64,000 nt of DNA, taken from NCBI GenBank assembly GCA_965213595.1, contig CBDBZO010000006.1:1922001-1986000 (forward strand), written 5' to 3'. The position numbers and the translations under genes were made by a program. Positions 43,331 through 52,596 of the stretch are shown here, piece by piece (position 1 is the stretch's first letter; each line of letters starts with the position of its first letter). The notes below the pieces were generated by a model that was given only the letters and a program-made list of their open reading frames with translations, was not told the origin of the DNA and searched no databases. The stretch is from JBCCFC01 sp965213595. Lineage in GTDB: Bacteria > Chloroflexota > Anaerolineae > Caldilineales > Caldilineaceae.

Positions 43331-44530
43331 TTAGAATGTCAATTCCTCCCGCTTCTCCATCTTCGCCTCGTCCAACTCCATGCCCAGCCCCGGCGCCGTC
43401 GGCAGCGTGATCTTCCCATCCACCGGCTTGAGCGGCGTGGCCAGGAAGTGCTGGTGCACCTCGTTCCACTTAATCAGATATTCCAGCAGCGGCGTCGTCG
43501 GCTCCGGCCAGGCGGCAATCAGGTGTGCCGAGGCGGGCGTCGAATGGCCGTGGGGGATGATCGGCACGTCATAGGCTGAAGCGAGGGCGCAGATTTTCTG
43601 CATCTCGGAGATGCCGCCCGCCCAGTAGATGTCCGGCTGGTAGACGTCGCACGCGCCCGCGTCCATCAGCTGCTTCAAACCCCAGCGCGTGTACTCGTGC
43701 TCGCCGCCCGAAATCGGAATGTTGACGTTGCGTCGAATCTCGGCGTACTGTTCAATCTTGTCCGGCAGCACCGGCTCCTCGATCCAGCGCGGGTGGTACT
43801 CCTCCAGCCGCCGCGCCATTTGGATGGTGTAGGGCACATCCCAGCTCATCCAGCAGTCGAGCATGATGTCGACATCGGGGCCAACGGCTTCGCGCAGCGT
43901 GCGCACGAGCCGCAGGTTGCGCTCGATGCCCGCCTTGCCGTCCGTTGGCCCGTCGCGGAAGAACCACTTGGTCGCGCGATAGCCCTGTTTGACGACCTCT
44001 TCGGCACGCTCGTAAGCGAGTTCGGGATCGATGGAGTGGCCCAACATGGAGGCGTAGGCGGGGATTTCGGTGCGCGTCGGCCCGCCGAGCAGCTGGTAGA
44101 CGGGCGCGCCAAAGTGCTTGCCCTTCAAATCCCACAGGGCACAGTCCACCACGCTCAACGCCATTATGTTGACGCCCTTGCGCCCGTGCACCATGAAGCG
44201 GTAGCAGCGGTCCCACAGCCGCTCGGTCGCCAGCGGATCGTGGCCGATTAGCAGCGGCGCAATCTGCGTGCCGATTACGTAGGCTTGCTCGTGCGGCATC
44301 GGCCCGCCAATGCCGTAGACGCCGTCGTCTGTCTCGATTTGTACAAAGTGGGCGACAATTTGAACGCCGCCGTCGGCGGGCGTATCCGAATCGGCCTTGT
44401 CAAAGCGGCGCTGCTCAACTTTGTGTTCGGGGTAGATATCGATGGGGCGGATCAGCCGCTCTTCCCAGAATTCGCCCTCAAATTCGAGCGTACCCGTGAG
44501 CCGAAAGAGGCGGACGGCGGTAATCTGCAT
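43331..44530 (-). CDS. Enolase-superfamily acid-sugar dehydratase (mandelate racemase group), copy B
   Basis: 399 residues, near-identical to copy A in the barrel (HFGAPVYQLLGGPTRTEIPAY, DIMLDCWMSWDVPYTIQMA, ISGGEHEYTRWGLKQLMD). It differs in the N-terminal capping region, which carries KVEQRRFDKADSDTPADGG where copy A has MRSRKGKTPAGAEG. The capping domain sets substrate choice in this superfamily, so the pair may serve two related sugar acids. The start follows AAAGGAGA. The gene is divergent from a sugar ABC operon, with promoters on both strands in between. Confidence 0.9.
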   Translation of the reverse strand: MQITAVRLFRLTGTLEFEGEFWEERLIRPIDIYPEHKVEQRRFDKADSDTPADGGVQIVAHFVQIETDDGVYGIGGPMPHEQAYVIGTQIAPLLIGHDPLATERLWDRCYRFMVHGRKGVNIMALSVVDCALWDLKGKHFGAPVYQLLGGPTRTEIPAYASMLGHSIDPELAYERAEEVVKQGYRATKWFFRDGPTDGKAGIERNLRLVRTLREAVGPDVDIMLDCWMSWDVPYTIQMARRLEEYHPRWIEEPVLPDKIEQYAEIRRNVNIPISGGEHEYTRWGLKQLMDAGACDVYQPDIYWAGGISEMQKICALASAYDVPIIPHGHSTPASAHLIAAWPEPTTPLLEYLIKWNEVHQHFLATPLKPVDGKITLPTAPGLGMELDEAKMEKREELTF

Positions 44531-44582
44531 GGGGAGTCTCCTTTGGGTGATGTGGTGGTTGGGGAGATGAGTAAGGAATGAG

Positions 44583-44612
44583 ATTATAACCCGTTGCGGA
44601 TGCTGTTCGCAA
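44583..44612 (-). promoter_or_regulatory. Promoter for the dehydratase genes
   Basis: On the minus strand TTGCGA (44612-44607) and TATAAT (44588-44583) are 18 nt apart, about 45 nt before the start codon of copy B. Confidence 0.55.
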
Positions 44613-44642
44613 CTCGATTTAATTGAGGGCGAATTTTATGTG

Positions 44643-44671
44643 TTGACAGCTACATAGTTTGGTTGTACGAT
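44643..44671 (+). promoter_or_regulatory. Promoter facing the sugar ABC operon
   Basis: TTGACA (44643-44648) and TACGAT (44666-44671) with 17 nt between. The transcript would have a leader of about 415 nt before the gene at 45094, including the hairpin at 44768. Confidence 0.55.
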
Positions 44672-44767
44672 AAACGTGTTCCTCCGTCCCAATATACAAT
44701 CGAGTTTACCTCGCCAGAAGCACTATTAGCTTCCTTTGACATTCGACAATTAGGCCCCCACCCCCAG

Positions 44768-44789
44768 CCCCTCTCCTATTGGAGAGGGG
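44768..44789. repeat. C-rich palindrome in the divergent intergenic region
   Basis: CCCCTCTCC (44768-44776) pairs with GGAGAGGGG (44781-44789), with a weaker outer CCCCCAC..GTGGGGG-like pairing. Apart from this and the two promoters the 563-nt region 44531-45093 shows no gene. Confidence 0.7.
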
Positions 44790-45093
44790 AGCAGAAAGGC
44801 TGAGGATGGGGGCGTCGCAAATCACCCAGATTCGAGCTATCAGCCAAATGTCAACGGATCTATATTCCGGAGTGTACATCGCCTGAACCTTCCCCTGTCA
44901 TTTTGCGCGCGTGGCGGTCTCTTCGACGCTGGACCGAGAAATTTTCACGTAATCAGCAAAGGCTCTCCAGCTGCGTAAGCAGACTGACCTGGCTCCGCCT
45001 CAGCATGACCAAGCCGTAATCATTTATTCGTGTAAGCTTCCCTTTACCCAGTTTACGCCCATCTAACTTCACCACACATCAGGAGAACAAGAA

Positions 45094-46470
45094 ATGAGTG
45101 CATCTCGCAACCCCAGCCAGCTTTCCCGTCGTCAGTTTCTGATCATGAGCGCCAGCGCGACCGCGGGTGCGGCGCTGTTGGCAGCCTGTGCCCCCGGCGC
45201 GGCCAATCCACCCGCCGAATCCAGCGGAGACGGCGCTGCACCCAGCGGCGAAGCGGTGACGCTTGTTGCCCACATGGTGCAGAAGCAGGACGTGTCGGAT
45301 TGGATTCAGACCGGATTGGATGGCAACATCGGCGGCTTTAACGACGACAATCCCGGTGTTACCGTGGAGCTGGAGACGGTGCCGGGGTGGACGCCGGAGT
45401 ACATCCCGAAAATTTTGTCGCTGACCGCGGCGGGCACGCTAGGTGACGCCGTCTGGTTTCCGCCGCGTCACCGTTCGCACATCGCCTGGGGCACGGAGTT
45501 TGATTTGGTGACCGACCTGCGCCCGCTGGCGGACGCGGCGGGCTACGTGATCGAGGATAACTTCTTTGAAGGCGCCATCGAGGTGAATTCCTTCGAGGGC
45601 AGCATGTACTGGATGTCCTTCATCTCCGAGCCCATTGTGCCGGTGATTGCCTACAACAAAACCAGAGTGGCGGAGATGGGCATCGGCGAGCCAACCGACG
45701 AGTGGACCTTTGACGAACTGGTCGACTGGGCACAGACCGGAACCAGCGACGGCACCTTTGGCTATTACCGTGCCGATGGAGGCAGCGCTTATGGCGGTGC
45801 GCCCTACTTCCGACAGTGGGGCGTGCAGATGACTGATGAAACCGGCACGCAAGCCACTTTTCTGGAAAACGAAGAAGGTTTTGTCAACGCGCTGGCCTAC
45901 CGTCAGAATTTGATCCACGAATGGGCCGTTTCGCCAGCAGGGAATCCAGAGGGGCCAGAAGTCTTCGGCTCCCAAAACGTGCTGGCCGTGGATATCTGGC
46001 CCTTCCGCATTACCATCTACCCCAACACCTTTACCGATTTCGAGATGGACTTTGTGCTGACGCCCAAGGTCAATGTGGACGACGAGCGACGCAGCATGTT
46101 GAACGAGCACGTCTTTGGCGTGACGACCGCCTCGCAGCACCACCAGGAAGCCTTCAACTTTGTCACCTGGATCGCTGGCCACGAAATGAACGTGCAGGGC
46201 GTGATCCAGGGGCAGAAGGGGCCAATCGCCCGCCAAGATTTCTGGGCGGACGAACGCGTCTACGAGGCCATTCCCACTTTCCGCAAGCTCCAGCCGATCA
46301 TGGAATCCATTGAGCCGGACTTCCTCGTTGCCAACTTCCGCGGTGAAGAGTTTGATCAAGCCTTCCAGGAGGTTTACGATCTGGTCGAGCTGAACGAAGT
46401 GACGCCGGAAGAGGCAGCACAGCGCATTCAGGAGCTTTGCCAAGCGGTGCTGGATAAGGAGCCAGCTTAG
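45094..46470 (+). CDS. Sugar ABC transporter substrate-binding lipoprotein (second system)
   Basis: 458 residues with a Tat motif (SRRQFLIMSA, residues 11-20) and lipobox ALLAAC (Cys32). Family-1-like fold: GGFNDDNPGVTVELETVPGWTPEYIPKILSLTAAGTLGDAVWF, then IAYNKTRVAEMGIGEPTDEWTFDELVDWA. It is not close to the pair at 36375/39270. A 64-nt perfect palindrome follows its stop, then two permease genes, so this is a complete binding-protein/permease set without ATPase. Confidence 0.93.
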   Translation: MSASRNPSQLSRRQFLIMSASATAGAALLAACAPGAANPPAESSGDGAAPSGEAVTLVAHMVQKQDVSDWIQTGLDGNIGGFNDDNPGVTVELETVPGWTPEYIPKILSLTAAGTLGDAVWFPPRHRSHIAWGTEFDLVTDLRPLADAAGYVIEDNFFEGAIEVNSFEGSMYWMSFISEPIVPVIAYNKTRVAEMGIGEPTDEWTFDELVDWAQTGTSDGTFGYYRADGGSAYGGAPYFRQWGVQMTDETGTQATFLENEEGFVNALAYRQNLIHEWAVSPAGNPEGPEVFGSQNVLAVDIWPFRITIYPNTFTDFEMDFVLTPKVNVDDERRSMLNEHVFGVTTASQHHQEAFNFVTWIAGHEMNVQGVIQGQKGPIARQDFWADERVYEAIPTFRKLQPIMESIEPDFLVANFRGEEFDQAFQEVYDLVELNEVTPEEAAQRIQELCQAVLDKEPA

Positions 46471-46473
46471 TCC

Positions 46474-46537
46474 ACAAGACGGGGTTACCGAGTACGGGCA
46501 CGCCATGGCGTGCCCGTACTCGGTAACCCCGTCTTGT
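46474..46537. repeat. Perfect 64-nt palindrome containing palindromic repeat A, copy 4
   Basis: ACAAGACGGGGTTACCGA, then the A element half-site GTACGGGCACGCCA, then the exact mirror. It starts four bases after the binding-protein stop codon. It would form a 30-bp RNA hairpin between the binding-protein and permease coding regions. Confidence 0.92.
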
Positions 46538-46596
46538 CCTTCTACTTTCGGACGTGACATTCATTCTGACACTTCCTGATACCTCAAAACTTGCCT

Positions 46597-47565
46597 ATGT
46601 CCATCTCCTCTTCTTCTCCCGTTGGGGCTTTGCCGCTGCCCGCCAAAAAAGGGCGGCGGGAGCCCATGAGCGCCGCTCGGCGCCGTGAAGCCCTGGAAGG
46701 CATTCTCTTTACGTCGCCCTGGATTATCGGCTTTTTTGTCTTTATTGCGGGGCCGCTTTTCGCCTCCATGTTTCTCAGCCTAACCAAGTACAACGTGCTG
46801 CGGCCCCCCGAATTTATTGGGCTGCAAAACTACGTGGTCGCCTTCTTCGAGGACCCACTCTTCTGGCCCTCGGTGGGCCGCACCTTTTACAATGCGCTGC
46901 TCTTTATGCCGCTGGCCATGATCGGCTCGCTCTTCGTGGCGATTCTGCTTAACCAAAGGCTGGTGGGGACGGCCTTCTGGCGTACCTTCTTCTTTCTGCC
47001 TACACTGACGCCGCTTGTCGCTGCGGCGCTGCTGTGGCGCTGGCTGCTCAACCCCCAATATGGGCTCTTTAACTATGCTCTCGCGCAGATTGGCATCGAT
47101 GGTCCGCTTTGGCTGGGTAGCCCGCGCTGGGCAATTCCCTCGCTCGTTATGATTGGGCTGTGGGGCAGCATCGGCGGCTCGCGTATGATCATCTTTCTGG
47201 CTGGTCTACAGGACGTGCCCAAAGAGCTGCTCGAAGCGGCGGAGATGGACGGGGCTGGCGTGTGGCGCAAGTTCCGCCACGTCACGCTGCCGCTGCTGAC
47301 GCCCACTATTTTCTTCAACCTGATCTTGGGCATCATCTTCGCGTTGCGCTCGTTTGAAGCAGCCTTTGTTGCTACCCAGGGCGGTCCCGCCCGCGCCACC
47401 TGGTTTATTGCTCTGCACATCTACGAGAACGCCTTTGTGCGCTTCGACATGGGCTACGCCGCCGCGCTGTCGTGGCTCTTCTTTTTGCTTCTGTTTGCCC
47501 TAACCTATCTCCAGTTTCGTTTCTCTGGCTCCTGGGTTTTCTATCAAGGGGAGCGTGGAAAATGA
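46597..47565 (+). CDS. Sugar ABC transporter permease, MalF-type (second system)
   Basis: 322 residues from the ATG at 46597; a TTG two codons earlier is less likely. Six membrane segments; the EAA loop is VPKELLEAAEMDGAGVWRKFRHVTLPLLTPT near residue 210. The stop overlaps the next start (ATGA). Confidence 0.94.
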   Translation: MSISSSSPVGALPLPAKKGRREPMSAARRREALEGILFTSPWIIGFFVFIAGPLFASMFLSLTKYNVLRPPEFIGLQNYVVAFFEDPLFWPSVGRTFYNALLFMPLAMIGSLFVAILLNQRLVGTAFWRTFFFLPTLTPLVAAALLWRWLLNPQYGLFNYALAQIGIDGPLWLGSPRWAIPSLVMIGLWGSIGGSRMIIFLAGLQDVPKELLEAAEMDGAGVWRKFRHVTLPLLTPTIFFNLILGIIFALRSFEAAFVATQGGPARATWFIALHIYENAFVRFDMGYAAALSWLFFLLLFALTYLQFRFSGSWVFYQGERGK

Positions 47566-48467
47566 CCGCACAAACGCTACGAGGCTCCCCCAAACGCCGC
47601 TCGACCCGTTACACCTTTTGGCGCATCAGCAACCGCACCCTGATCTACCTCCTTGTCGTCACAGGGGCCGCTGTATCGATGATGCCCTTCTTCTGGACGG
47701 TGATCAGCTCAGGCAAAACACCGTCCGAGATTTATCGCTACCCACCTACCCTTTGGCCGCTAAACCCGCAGTTTTTGGTCAACTATTCGGAGATTTGGCG
47801 GGTCGCGCCCTTTGCCCGCTGGTTTTGGAACACCACGCTCATTACCACCATTGCTTTAATCGGCGAAGTAATCTCTGCGACGGTGGTGGCCTATGGCTTT
47901 GCCCGCTTCCGCTTCCCCGGCCGCAACGTCTTCTTTCTGTTGACGTTGGGCACAATTATGCTGCCGCCGGAGGTGACGCTGATTCCCACCTACCTGATGT
48001 TTCGCATCTTTGGCTGGATCGACACCTTCTACCCGCTAACGGTTCCGGCCTTCTTTGGCGGCGGCGCCTTCAACATCTTTCTGATGCGGCAATTTATGCT
48101 CAGCATTCCCTTTGATTTGGACGAGGCCGCTAAGATCGATGGGGCGAGCAGCTGGCGCATCCTCTGGCAGATCATCATCCCGTTGGCCAAACCAGCCATT
48201 GCCACGCTGGCCACGCTGGGCTTTATCAACCATTGGCAGGCCTTTCTGGCCCCGCTAATCTTTCTCAATTCCGAAGAGAAGTACACGGTCGCCGTGGGTT
48301 TGCGCTACTTTAGCGATTCGCTCAACGCCGGTTCCGCCGTCGCCGTGCCCCAAGATCACCTGCTTATGGCCGCCTCGGTGCTCGTTGCCCTGCCCTCGCT
48401 GATTCTCTTCTTCCTGGCGCAAAGGTACTTCGTGCAGGGCATCGTCACCACAGGAATGAAGGGCTAA
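47562..48467 (+). CDS. Sugar ABC transporter permease, MalG-type (second system)
   Basis: 301 residues from the ATG at 47562, which overlaps the previous stop; the longer frame from 47472 lies inside the other permease. Six membrane segments; the EAA loop is FDLDEAAKIDGASSWRILWQIIIPLAKPA near residue 195. Ends the operon; no ATPase follows. Confidence 0.94.
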   Translation: MTAQTLRGSPKRRSTRYTFWRISNRTLIYLLVVTGAAVSMMPFFWTVISSGKTPSEIYRYPPTLWPLNPQFLVNYSEIWRVAPFARWFWNTTLITTIALIGEVISATVVAYGFARFRFPGRNVFFLLTLGTIMLPPEVTLIPTYLMFRIFGWIDTFYPLTVPAFFGGGAFNIFLMRQFMLSIPFDLDEAAKIDGASSWRILWQIIIPLAKPAIATLATLGFINHWQAFLAPLIFLNSEEKYTVAVGLRYFSDSLNAGSAVAVPQDHLLMAASVLVALPSLILFFLAQRYFVQGIVTTGMKG

Positions 48468-48584
48468 AACTTTGTGCCAGAAACCGCCGTGACTGACTGA
48501 TTTAGCAGCGAAGATTATTCCGAGCAGTCAAAAGTAGAATCTGCTTCTCAAAATTTATCCAATCCGGGTAAAGACAAACGCCGT

Positions 48585-49487
48585 TTAGCGAAACATCAGC
48601 ACAGGAATCGGGCACGAACGAAGCATGCTGCTGGTGGTGCTGCCAATAATCAGGGTGCGGATGTGGGAGTGGCCGTAAGCGCCCATGACGAGCAGATTCA
48701 CGTCGTTGGCCTGAACGTAGCTGGCAATCACCTCGTCGGCTTGGCCCTGCTGCAGGCGCGGCTCCACGGCAAAGCCCGCCTGCGTCAACTGGGCGGCGGC
48801 CTCTTCCAGACTTTGCCGATTGGCTGAATTGTCCGAGCCAATCTGAAGTAGGTGACAGGCCAACCCCTGAAGCAGCGGGCTGCTGATCGCATAGCTCAAA
48901 GCTTTGAGCGTGCTGGGGCCTCCATCGTACGCGATAACAAAGCGCTCGATGGGCTGAAAAGCCCGCGCGGCCACCAAGATCGGCTCGTGCGCCGCCCGGG
49001 CCACCCGCTCCAGGTTGGAGCCCAAATGGAGCGTGGCAAAATTTGCATTCTCGCCCCGCTTGCCCAGGACAATCAGCTGGGCCGAATCTTCAAGCTCGCT
49101 GATGGTCTCCACCAGTGAGCCTCGCCGGTGGAGCGTCTCAACGGGTGCGCTCGCTCCACCGAGTTCATCGGCAGATTCATCGGCGGATTTATGCACGGAG
49201 AGCATCTCCTGGGCGTGCGCTAAAATGAGGTTGCCCTTTTGCTGATCGAGCTTGCCGCGCGCTTCATCGACCTGCGTCAGCTTTTCGAGCAGCGCGCTTT
49301 TGGCGCCCAAGCCCAGTGCACCACTTAAATCACGTGAAGAGCTGTAGGTGGAGGCGGGCGTTTGGACGTGAAGCAGCTGAATGGGGGCGTCGAGCCGCTG
49401 GCTGGCCCACGCGGCATGGTCGCAGACGCTATCCGTATAAAGCGAGCCGTCGACGCAGGCTAAAATGGTTGGACGTGGATTGCTCAT
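48585..49487 (-). CDS. Tandem-domain universal stress protein
   Basis: 300 residues, two UspA-like Rossmann domains in series. The first starts RPTILACVDGSLYTDSVCDHAAW and ends with LIVLGKRGENANFATLHLGSNLERVARAAHEPILV. The second starts IERFVIAYDGGPSTLKALSYA and ends NLLVMGAYGHSHIRTLIIGSTTSSMLRSCPIPVLMFR, which keeps the ATP-binding G-x2-G-x9-G(S/T) pattern. The ATG at 49487 has a GGGAGA site; upstream in-frame codons are not conserved. It lies 178 nt after a SulP transporter gene on the same strand. Confidence 0.9.
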   Translation of the reverse strand: MSNPRPTILACVDGSLYTDSVCDHAAWASQRLDAPIQLLHVQTPASTYSSSRDLSGALGLGAKSALLEKLTQVDEARGKLDQQKGNLILAHAQEMLSVHKSADESADELGGASAPVETLHRRGSLVETISELEDSAQLIVLGKRGENANFATLHLGSNLERVARAAHEPILVAARAFQPIERFVIAYDGGPSTLKALSYAISSPLLQGLACHLLQIGSDNSANRQSLEEAAAQLTQAGFAVEPRLQQGQADEVIASYVQANDVNLLVMGAYGHSHIRTLIIGSTTSSMLRSCPIPVLMFR

Positions 49488-49665
49488 CGTCTCCCTTTGC
49501 TGTTGGTGTAATCTAAACAGACCGCAATGGAGTCGCTCTCTTCTCGTGCGGATCCGTTCGCGCGAGAGCGTGCTCACGCCTCGGCTGCGCTCTACTGAAT
49601 TTTCAATCTCTACGTTACGACAGTATCCTACCGGCATGGCCAGCTCGCTGTGCATCGGATGCGGC

Positions 49666-51147
49666 TTAATGGCTGATCAGCAATTCCTGTGCGCCCGCCT
49701 TATCGTAGATGGCGAGGCGTTCTACAATTTTGGCGCTGGGCTGATTCATCCCCACCACCTCGACTTCTGTTCCTTCGCGCCGGAACTTGAGCACCACCTT
49801 GTCGAGCGCTCCCACCGCCGTTAAATCCCAAAATTGAGCTTGGCCGACGTCGATCACCACGCGCTCGACAACTTCCTTGAAATCAAAACCTGCTGCAAAC
49901 TGATCGGCCGAGGCAAAGAAGATTTGCCCCTGAACGGTATAGGTTCGCTGGTTGCCATCCTCGGAGAGCACGGATTTTACCGGCAGCAGCTGCGACACTT
50001 TGTGGGCAAAGAAGAGAGCGCTCATCAACACGCCAACCGCCACGCCCTGCGCCAGATTGTGGGTGACTACGACCACGACCACCGTCGAAATCATCACCAA
50101 GCTGGAACGTTTGGGGTTGATGCGCAAATTTTTGAGCGACGACCAGCTAAAGGTGCCGATGGAGACCATGATCATCACGGCCACCAGCGCAGCCATGGGG
50201 ATTTGCCGCACCAGATCGCCCAATACGAGGATGAGAAAGAGCAAAAAGCTGCCCGCAAAGAGCGTCGAGAGCCGCCCCCGCCCGCCGGATTTAACGTTGA
50301 TCACCGATTGGCCAATCATCGCACAGCCAGCCATACCGCCAAAGAAGCCGGCCACAATGTTGGCAATGCCCTGCCCCGTGCACTCTTGATTTTTGGCGCT
50401 GGGCGTATCGGTCAGGTCATCCACGATGACCGCCGTCATCAGCGATTCCAGCAGCCCAACCACGGCCAGCGTCACCGAGTAGGGGAAGATGATGGTAAGC
50501 GTCTCCCAGTTGAGCGGAATATCGGGCAGCAAAAAGACGGGGAAGGCGTTGGGCAATTCGCCCATATCGCCGACCGTGCGAATGTTCATGCCCATCATCA
50601 TGCTAAAGGCCGTGAGCACGACAATGCAAACCAGCGGCGAGGGGATAGCCTTGGTAACGTAGGGGAAGAGGTAAATAATCGCCAAGCCCGCCGCCACCAT
50701 TGCATAGACGGGCCACCCGGCTCCGCTAAATTCCGGCAGCTGAGCCATAAAGATCAGAATGGCCAGGGCGTTGACAAAGCCCGTCATCACAGAGCGCGAG
50801 ACAAAGCGCAGGAGCGCGCCCAGCTTTAACACCCCGGCCAAAATCTGCAAAAAGCCCGTAAGAATCGTCGCGGCCAGCAGGTATTCCAGCCCGTGATCGC
50901 GCACCAGCGAGACCATTACCAGCGCCATCGCGCCGGTGGCGGCGGAGATCATGCCTGCGCGCCCGCCCACAAAGGCAATCACCACGGCAATGCAAAAGGA
51001 GGCGTAGAGTCCCACTTTGGGGTCCACCCCCGCAATAATCGAAAACGCAATCGCTTCGGGAATTAGCGCCAAGGCCACCACGATTCCCGCCAGCAGGTCG
51101 CCGCGCACGTTGCCCAACCACTGGGCTCTTAAACTGTCAACCGACAT
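49666..51147 (-). CDS. SulP family anion transporter with STAS domain
   Basis: Inner-membrane carrier for sulfate, bicarbonate or similar anions, 493 residues from the ATG at 51147 (MSVDSLRAQWLGNVRGD). Membrane part to about 390: DLLAGIVVALALIPEAIAFSIIAGVDPKVGLYASF is the SulP signature region, and NQECTGQGIANIVAGFFGGMAGCAMIGQSVINVKSGGRGRLST follows. The C-terminal STAS domain begins near 400 (RTYTVQGQIFFASADQFAAGF). Substrate unresolved; a bicarbonate/Na+ carrier is possible. The adjacent stress-protein gene is a common partner and may regulate it. Confidence 0.92.
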   Translation of the reverse strand: MSVDSLRAQWLGNVRGDLLAGIVVALALIPEAIAFSIIAGVDPKVGLYASFCIAVVIAFVGGRAGMISAATGAMALVMVSLVRDHGLEYLLAATILTGFLQILAGVLKLGALLRFVSRSVMTGFVNALAILIFMAQLPEFSGAGWPVYAMVAAGLAIIYLFPYVTKAIPSPLVCIVVLTAFSMMMGMNIRTVGDMGELPNAFPVFLLPDIPLNWETLTIIFPYSVTLAVVGLLESLMTAVIVDDLTDTPSAKNQECTGQGIANIVAGFFGGMAGCAMIGQSVINVKSGGRGRLSTLFAGSFLLFLILVLGDLVRQIPMAALVAVMIMVSIGTFSWSSLKNLRINPKRSSLVMISTVVVVVVTHNLAQGVAVGVLMSALFFAHKVSQLLPVKSVLSEDGNQRTYTVQGQIFFASADQFAAGFDFKEVVERVVIDVGQAQFWDLTAVGALDKVVLKFRREGTEVEVVGMNQPSAKIVERLAIYDKAGAQELLISH

Positions 51148-51630
51148 ATGAATTCTGTCCCTATCTGCTTGGAGTGTCACCTATCTATTTGTTAAACAGG
51201 CAGATTGCAAAGTACATATCATACTCCACTTTACGACCTGTATCAATAACGGGCGGGGAAAGGGGTGCATTTCAGTTTGGGGGGCGAGTTGTTCTGCCAC
51301 TTCGAAGCGAAGCAAGAAATCTGCTGACGGTCGGCGAAGCGACTGCCGCGAGACGCTGACCGCCGCGTAAACGACGGCTAGATTGCTCGCGCTGCGGTTC
51401 GTTGGCAACGTCCCGTTGGCCCGCTTGCAATGACAACTTTCCCCGAATGGAAATGCGTTTTGGGCAAAGGGCTGCGTGTCTGTATAAATTTTCAGAAGCG
51501 AGTGTGATTTGACGCATCGCTGCGACTCTGTTGTACCATGCACTCCATTCCCTCTTGAGCGATAGAGGGGCCGTTTAGGGCAAGGCTCACGGCTCGGTCA
51601 TCTGCCCGCTGGTTCAAAAGGAGTACACAC
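51148..51630. other. Gene-free region with degenerate inverted repeat
   Basis: 483 nt between divergent genes. Bases about 51285-51440 have loosely matched ends (GAGTTGTTCTGCCACTTCG and GCAATGACAACT) like a decayed relative of the element at 34075. No gene is supported. Confidence 0.4.
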
Positions 51631-52575
51631 ATGCACGTGTTGGTAACGGGTGCGACGGGCTTTGTCGGCAGCGCTGTCGTGCGTGCCCTGCTGAAGGCGG
51701 GCCACGCCGTGACGGGGCTGGTTAGGAATCCGGCGAAAGCCCAGCCGCTGGAGGCGTTGGGGATGCGGGTCGCCGTGGGTGATATGCTGGAGCCGGAAAG
51801 CTACACGCCTTTGGTGCAGCAGGTGGACGCCGTGATCCAAGCCGCGCAGTACGGCGTGTCGGGCCGAATGACGAAGAAGAAGGTCGCGCAGATCAACCGC
51901 GCGGACGAGGTGATGACGCTGGCGCTGGCCGAGGCCTGCCTGGCGCACGACAAGGTGCTGCTCTACACCAACGGCTGCTTTGGCTACGGCGACCACGGCG
52001 ACGGCTGGATCACCGAGGAGACGCCGCTCTCGCCCTCGCCCATGGGGCTGGGCCACGCCGCCATGGTGCGGGAGCTGACGAACCTTCACGCCGAGCAGGG
52101 GCTCAAAGTCATCATCTTGACGGCGGGCTTTGTCTATGGCCCCGGTGGGCTCTTCAAAAGCTCGTTCTACGACACGCTCACCAAGAATCAGCTGCGCGTC
52201 TTTGGTGCTGGGCAAAATTACTGGAGCACCGTCCATGTCGACGATCTCGCGCTGTCCTTTGTGCGCGCGCTGGCCTCCGATGCGTCCGATACGCACGGTG
52301 AAAATTTCAACATCGTCGACGACGAGCCGCTTCGCCTGCGCACGCTGGTGGACGCCATCACCGATGCGGCCAATCACAAGCGGGTCGGCAGCATTCCGCC
52401 CTGGCTGATCGGCCTGATGATCGGCCCGCCGGTGGTTGCCTCGCTGACCACGTCGTTTCGGGTCAAAAACGAGAAGGCCAAGGCGGTGCTGGATTGGTCG
52501 CCGCATTACTCGACATTTCGGGACGGGGTTGGCGAGGTGGTGGAGGCGCTGGAGCAGGCGGCGACTCGTGCTTGA
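51631..52575 (+). CDS. NAD-dependent epimerase/dehydratase family protein
   Basis: Extended SDR, 314 residues. MHVLVTGATGFVGSAVVRALLKAGHAVTGLVRNP holds the TGxxGxxG cofactor motif. The usual YxxxK is altered: the position after LSPSPMGLGHAAMVREL lacks a clear Tyr-x3-Lys, so activity is not certain. YGPGGLFKSSFYDTL and WSTVHVDDLALSFVRAL (HVDD motif) are typical of the atypical SDR/dihydroflavonol-reductase-like group. The AAGGAG site precedes the start. The gene is followed 21 nt later by a phosphodiesterase gene, perhaps in one operon. Confidence 0.87.
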   Translation: MHVLVTGATGFVGSAVVRALLKAGHAVTGLVRNPAKAQPLEALGMRVAVGDMLEPESYTPLVQQVDAVIQAAQYGVSGRMTKKKVAQINRADEVMTLALAEACLAHDKVLLYTNGCFGYGDHGDGWITEETPLSPSPMGLGHAAMVRELTNLHAEQGLKVIILTAGFVYGPGGLFKSSFYDTLTKNQLRVFGAGQNYWSTVHVDDLALSFVRALASDASDTHGENFNIVDDEPLRLRTLVDAITDAANHKRVGSIPPWLIGLMIGPPVVASLTTSFRVKNEKAKAVLDWSPHYSTFRDGVGEVVEALEQAATRA

Positions 52576-52596
52576 GACAACAAGGGATGTAAATCA

